NCBI GenBank assembly: GCA_003427395.1
Contig: BFEA01000079.1
Location: 944,803 to 978,309 of the forward strand
Origin: Chara braunii
Taxonomy: Eukaryota > Streptophyta > Charophyceae > Charales > Characeae
DNA: 33,507 nt
Direction: 5' to 3'
In this document: positions 29,749-33,507 of the stretch, one piece after another
Layout: each line of letters opens with the position of its first letter
How positions within the stretch are numbered: position 1 is the stretch's first letter
Program-made: the position numbers and the translations under genes
The notes under the pieces: generated by a model
Told to the model about the DNA's origin: nothing
The model's database searches: none
The model's input: the letters and a program-made list of their open reading frames with translations, nothing else

Positions 29749-30668
29749 GACGTGAAGCTGGGATGGCGCTTTCACGAGGGCATGGCGGGTCAACATCGTA
29801 TGTGGCGATTGGCGCTTCTTAGAGAGTTCCATGGATGTGGAGGCATGAAGGGCGAGTGGATCGAGTGGCCGTGTGGAGAGGGGTTGAGGTGTTAGGATGT
29901 GTGGGAAGGTGCACGGTGGTGGGGTGCCATGCAGCATGGGGTTCTGTGGGTGTTCTCTCTGGCTTCTGTGTCTATTTTCTGTCTCTTGCTTCTCCGGTTC
30001 TTCGTTGTCTTGGGCCGTTGGATTTGGACTGAATTCTCTGAGAAGCTGTGTCAACAGGCTTGACAGGGTCATTCACAACACGACCACGTTCGGGGAGCAA
30101 TAGGGAGGTGGAGGCGTCCCACTAATATCTTCTGGCTGGTGCACTTTGTCGTAAGGGCTATACCAGCACCAGCTTTGGGGAGAACGAGTGGCTCCTTCTA
30201 CAGGAAGAGGCAGGGTTGAGTTTGGTCTGGACATTGGTGACTCCAGGAGAAATTCAAGGCGAACTCCCAAAGATGATCTCATGCTTAGGGAAGTCTGATT
30301 GGTGGTTGTTGCTTGATTTTGTTTTCAAATCGAAATCTAGTCTACCTCCTGATATCTTCTTGGATGGTGATGAATGGAATCACTGGTGTTTGTCTTATCG
30401 ATGGATGAACTCTTAGTCTGATTCTTGCTTGATTCTTAAACCACCAGTACTTGGCCCAGCTACCGGCCCGGTCTGCGGAGCCGTGCCGAGGCTTGAACTA
30501 CCGGTTCTTTGGTTCCCAGGCCTATCCGGAGAAGAAAACGGGAAGAACCAAGGGAAAAAAAAAAAATCAGAAAAAGGAAAAAGTGAACGAGCCGAAGAAA
30601 GGATTTTAGTCTTTTATAGAAAAAAGATATAGAAAAGAAGAACAAATAATTTTTTTATGTTGGCACGG

Positions 30669-30670
<2 letters not shown>
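29749..30670. other. Stretch without recognised gene
   Basis: No domain, mobile-element end or RNA gene seen. An A run occurs at 30554-30566 and A/G-rich sequence continues to the microsatellite block. Confidence 0.5.
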
Positions 30671-30742
<72 letters not shown>

Positions 30743-30744
30743 AA

Positions 30745-30805
30745 GGTGCAAAAATGGGAATGAATTCTCCCGCTATTGCGGGAAGATTCATTGCCATGTT
30801 GCACC
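30745..30805. repeat. Palindrome P1, hairpin with CCCGC/GCGGG core
   Basis: A 61-base imperfect palindrome from GGTGCA to TGCACC. Its centre is CCCGC TATT GCGGG (30769-30782) with AATGAAT and ATTCATT arms. It lies between (GA)n and (CA)n runs. Confidence 0.85.
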
Positions 30806-30825
30806 ACACACACACACACACACAC

Positions 30826-30863
<38 letters not shown>

Positions 30864-30903
30864 TGTCGACGAGCTGCACGGAGGGCCGCAGAATTCTCGC
30901 CGC

Positions 30904-30953
<50 letters not shown>

Positions 30954-30970
30954 CACGCACACGGTTAGAA

Positions 30971-31028
30971 GGCGCAACATGGGAACGAATCTACCCGCGA
31001 AAGCGGGAGAATTCGTTCTCGTTTTCAT
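30971..31028. repeat. Palindrome P2, hairpin
   Basis: The inner stem is perfect in two blocks: GAACGAAT with ATTCGTTC (30983-30990 and 31011-31018) and CCCGC with GCGGG around a GAAA loop. It starts GGCGCAACATGGG, like the outer arm of P1. Confidence 0.85.
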
Positions 31029-31057
31029 GTCTCGATGGAGTGCCCCCCCCCCCCCCC

Positions 31058-31095
<38 letters not shown>

Positions 31096-31110
31096 ACGAA
31101 CCTTTCAACA

Positions 31111-31165
31111 GTGCAACATTGGAGTGAATCTCCCCACTTTCATGGGCAGATCCATTTCAATTTGA
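31111..31165. repeat. Palindrome P3, most degenerate copy
   Basis: It begins GTGCAACATTGGAGTGAAT, like P1 and P2. The central stem is reduced to CCCA with TGGG, and the outer arms pair poorly. Confidence 0.65.
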
Positions 31166-31281
31166 AAACTTCGAACGGTGCGAATGGTGGGGGCAAGAGA
31201 GAGAGAGAGAGAGAGGCGGCGAGAAAGCTGCGGCCCTCCGTGCAGCTCGCCGATACTCTCTCTCTCTCTCTCGCGCGCGCG

Positions 31282-31332
31282 CAGGAACAAATCTTCCCGC
31301 AATAGCGGGAGGATTCATTCCCCTGTTTGCAC
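31282..31332. repeat. Palindrome P4, inverted copy of P1
   Basis: The centre is CCCGC AATA GCGGG (31296-31309), the reverse complement of the P1 centre. It ends TTTGCACC, matching the P1 start when reversed. CT runs lie on both sides. Confidence 0.8.
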
Positions 31333-31350
31333 CTCTCTCTCTCTCTCTCA

Positions 31351-32431
31351 CGGCAAAAGAAAAAAGAACAGTTTATTTTCTTTCTGTTTTTGCGTTTCCT
31401 TTTTTTTTTTCTTCTGTGGATGTGACGTCGCAAAATCTGCGTTGCCCGGGCTCGTAGGGCCGACCGGGCGTTTGCGTGGCCGACCCCCTAAGGTTGTGGC
31501 GCGTTAACGTCAAACGCCCGCGGCTGATGTATGGGCCAAGTAGTGGTGGTTTAGTTTGTATTTCTCTCTCCTTTTCTCAAAATTCATGGTCAAGTTTACA
31601 ATTGATTGCCATGTTCATATATTCATGATTCGTAAAAGAAATTTCTTCACAATATCTCTGCACTCATATAATCATCTAAGTTACAATCATCTAAGCTAGT
31701 CCTCTGATACATCTGGTCAATCTTCTGAGTGTTTTTTCAATCCTTTGGATCGAAAATCAGAGTCGTAAGTCTGTTTGGAACTTTGGACATCAAAAATTGC
31801 TCTCCTAATCTTGTTTTCCAACTTCTGTTGCATAACTCAATATTTTGGGCTTCTGCTGTCATAATCTGCGACTTCAAATGGTGGTACCCTATTTTTTGTC
31901 TTAGTTTTGCTTTTCCTGAAACGATTTCCGTGCATGCGTATTGATCTTTCTAATGGAGTTGAAAACCCCAAATGCACAAGTGCTGGAATTTCACCCTGCC
32001 GAAGAGCTATACTCTAGGAGTTATATTATAGTACATTGTTTTGCATTGGTCGTGCGGGATATACTTGGATTTGGGTGGTGTTTTTTTTTTCTCTCCAACT
32101 TACCTCTCCATGTTGGGGTCACATAGGTAGGGGTGAGTGCCTTTGGGCTGAGTGGAGTTAGTAGTTGGAGGGATCCGATGCGTTCGACTGGCGAGTGGGT
32201 TAGTTTAGGACCAAAATAGGGCACAACAACAACGGAGATGGTGGCTCCGCTGTGATAAGTCTTGCCGGAATGGGGAGTAGAGGGAGTTTTTATGTGGTCA
32301 GGGTGTGTCGAGCATGACCAGTGCATGAAGGGAGCCGAATATTTCAAAACCATGGTTCCGGTGGTGTTGTTCAGCGGATCGTCGAACAACGGGTTATCAC
32401 GGTCGTATCCATGAGTTTATGGTTTGGCTGA
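31351..32431. other. Stretch without recognised gene
   Basis: Begins with A and T runs (to about 31411). The rest is ordinary sequence with short open frames only. The minus-strand frame 32389-32021 (122 residues) has no recognised domain. Confidence 0.5.
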
Positions 32432-33110
32432 TGCCAGAACAATGCTCGCCGGATTGGGGTTTGGTTGCGCTGCCCTGTAACCCGAGTTACGTGGGGGTTA
32501 GAAGCCTGACAGAGAGATTTGGGGAACTGCCGAGGGTGGAAGGCAGTCCAGGGGCTTATAGTGAGCTGTAACTGGGACGACGCGGCTCGGAGTTGGGGTG
32601 GGTTGCACCGCCTTGTAACCCAGTGTTGGCGGTGTGAGGCCTGGCAGAGCTTGGTATCTAGGATAGAACAGTTGAGGCAGTTGTAGGTGGGTCAGTTGAA
32701 TAACACTAGGGTAACCTGGTTTTGGTTATATCAGCTCCCATATAATCCGATTGGTTCCCTTTCTTCATTAGTAAGTTTGCTGTTCCCGGTGGTCTTGAGA
32801 ATGTTTTAGGATTTTGGGGACTTCTTGCAACTCACTTCAGACTGCTTTGATGATGTTATATTCATGGATCTGCGGTTGTTCTATGCGAGAACGACGCTGG
32901 CCAATGCTGGGGTGTTGCCCTGTAACCTGTTGAAAGCAGGAGTGTGAGGCCTGGTAGAGAGATCTGGGGATGCTTTGGGGCAGGCATTCTAAGGGACAAC
33001 CATGGGTTGCTGTCGGGACGAGGCTGGCCGCAGCTGGGGCGAGTCGTGTTGCCTTGTAACCTAGCAAGGTGGGGCTGTGAGGCCTAGAAGAGCTCGACAA
33101 GGATTAAGAC
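32432..33110. repeat. Four diverged units forming a duplicated dimer
   Basis: Units begin at about 32432, 32570, 32883 and 33013. They share an opening like GAGAACGACGCTGGC, then TTGGGG or CTGGGG, a GTTGCCCTGTAACC-like phrase (32468, 32604, 32914, 33048) and GTGAGGCCTGG. Spacing within pairs is 138 and 130, and between pairs 451, so a two-unit block was duplicated. No coding sense was found. Confidence 0.75.
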
Positions 33111-33507
33111 AGTGTTAGAGAATTTTAGAGGGTTTTGTTAGGGATTCCAAGGATTCTGAGCATTCGAAGGACTTTTGTGGCTTTCATTGTTGACTTATAA
33201 TTGCTGCCAGAGTAGCCTAGCAATAGGTCGACAATTATCCATGTTTTTTTTCAAAACTTTCCTTAAGCCACCACTACCTTTCCCAGCAAACACAATGTCC
33301 ATCTAGTAGCCTACTCCGGAAAACACGTGGCTCGGGGCAGGGTTGGAGGCCAGACGAATGTATCTGGCTACTATGTCGGAAAAGGGATTGCAGATCGTTT
33401 TCCTTTTCTTTTTGTTTTGAAATCCTTGTAGTGCCCTGCCAGCCAGGCAGGGCGTGTATCACGGGTGGCATGTAATTGTCTCACTGCTGTAGCATCATGT
33501 ATCTGCC
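33111..33507. other. Right end without recognised gene; perfect hairpin at 33433-33453
   Basis: The only structure seen is GCCCTGCC, loop AGCCA, GGCAGGGC at 33433-33453, a perfect 8-bp stem. A very similar hairpin occurs at 23542-23562. No coding domain is visible up to the window end. Confidence 0.55.

Larger units (their letters stand above)
30671..31350. repeat. Palindrome and microsatellite array arranged as a large inverted repeat
   Basis: The order is (GA)n, palindrome P1 (30745-30805), (CA)n(GA)n, segment X (30861-30903), (CT)n, P2 (30971-31028), C run with (CA)n(GA)n, P3 (31111-31165), (GA)n, X inverted (31215-31254), (CT)n(GC)n, P4 (31282-31332), (CT)n. P1, P2 and P4 share a stem core CCCGC, four-base loop, GCGGG, with GAAT and ATTC arms. 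P4 is an inverted copy of P1, and X and its copy are inverted. Frames across the array are repetitive and not genes. Confidence 0.88.

Noticed and set aside
30606-31305. Several open frames rich in Arg-Glu or Ser-Leu dipeptides
   Set aside because: They are translations of GA/CT microsatellites and palindromes, overlap on both strands, and lack any domain.
32021-32389. 122-residue minus-strand open frame
   Set aside because: No domain, no splice or promoter support, and composition like the surrounding non-coding DNA.

Overview
Organism and overall character. This is eukaryotic nuclear DNA dominated by repeats. LTR retrotransposons with an initiator-Met-tRNA-type primer site (TGGTATCAGAG), Ty3/gypsy pol proteins ending in a chromodomain-like tail, a plant-type telomere motif (CCCTAAA) and a LysM exon with plant-like splice sites all point to a streptophyte with a large genome. 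A charophyte such as Chara, or a bryophyte, would fit, but the species is inference. No rRNA, tRNA, CRISPR array or bacterial gene was recognised.

Layout. Bases 1-73 are an assembly artefact: 34 bases of a gypsy element that recurs at 16209, joined to a Nextera mate-pair junction adapter. From 361 to 9044 lies the only candidate host gene, on the minus strand. Exon 1 (9044-8797) carries an N-terminal hydrophobic stretch and a transmembrane helix, and exon 2 (921-729) a complete LysM domain. Donor, acceptor and reading phase agree across a 7.9-kb intron. That intron holds a whole, decayed Ty3/gypsy element (element A, about 1184-8092, minus strand) and a 150-bp GA/CT microsatellite.

From 10672 to 19197 is a second, structurally complete gypsy element (element B, plus strand, 8526 bp). 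It has 924-bp LTRs, a 5-bp target duplication ATTTG, gag, protease, reverse transcriptase, RNase H, integrase and a chromodomain-like end. A 145-base gap, two one-base losses and two stops break its reading frames.

From 19203 to 22470 is a decayed LINE (minus strand). Two solo LTRs of a family related to element A follow at 22476-23391 and 26601-27517, each between 5-bp duplications. Between them are a degenerate minisatellite and a cluster of 54-bp direct and inverted repeats. A second decayed LINE (27540-29748, minus) has an internal 0.56-kb tandem duplication of its reverse transcriptase region and a 110-bp tandem repeat near its 3' end.

The last 3 kb hold an unusual block (30671-31350) of four hairpin-forming palindromes alternating with GA, CA and CT microsatellites. 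The block is itself arranged as a large inverted repeat. Further on is a four-unit diverged repeat (32432-33110). Apart from the LysM gene, what is here is retroelement biology: insertion, nested decay, solo-LTR formation and local duplication. All comparisons were made by eye, without alignment tools or databases.
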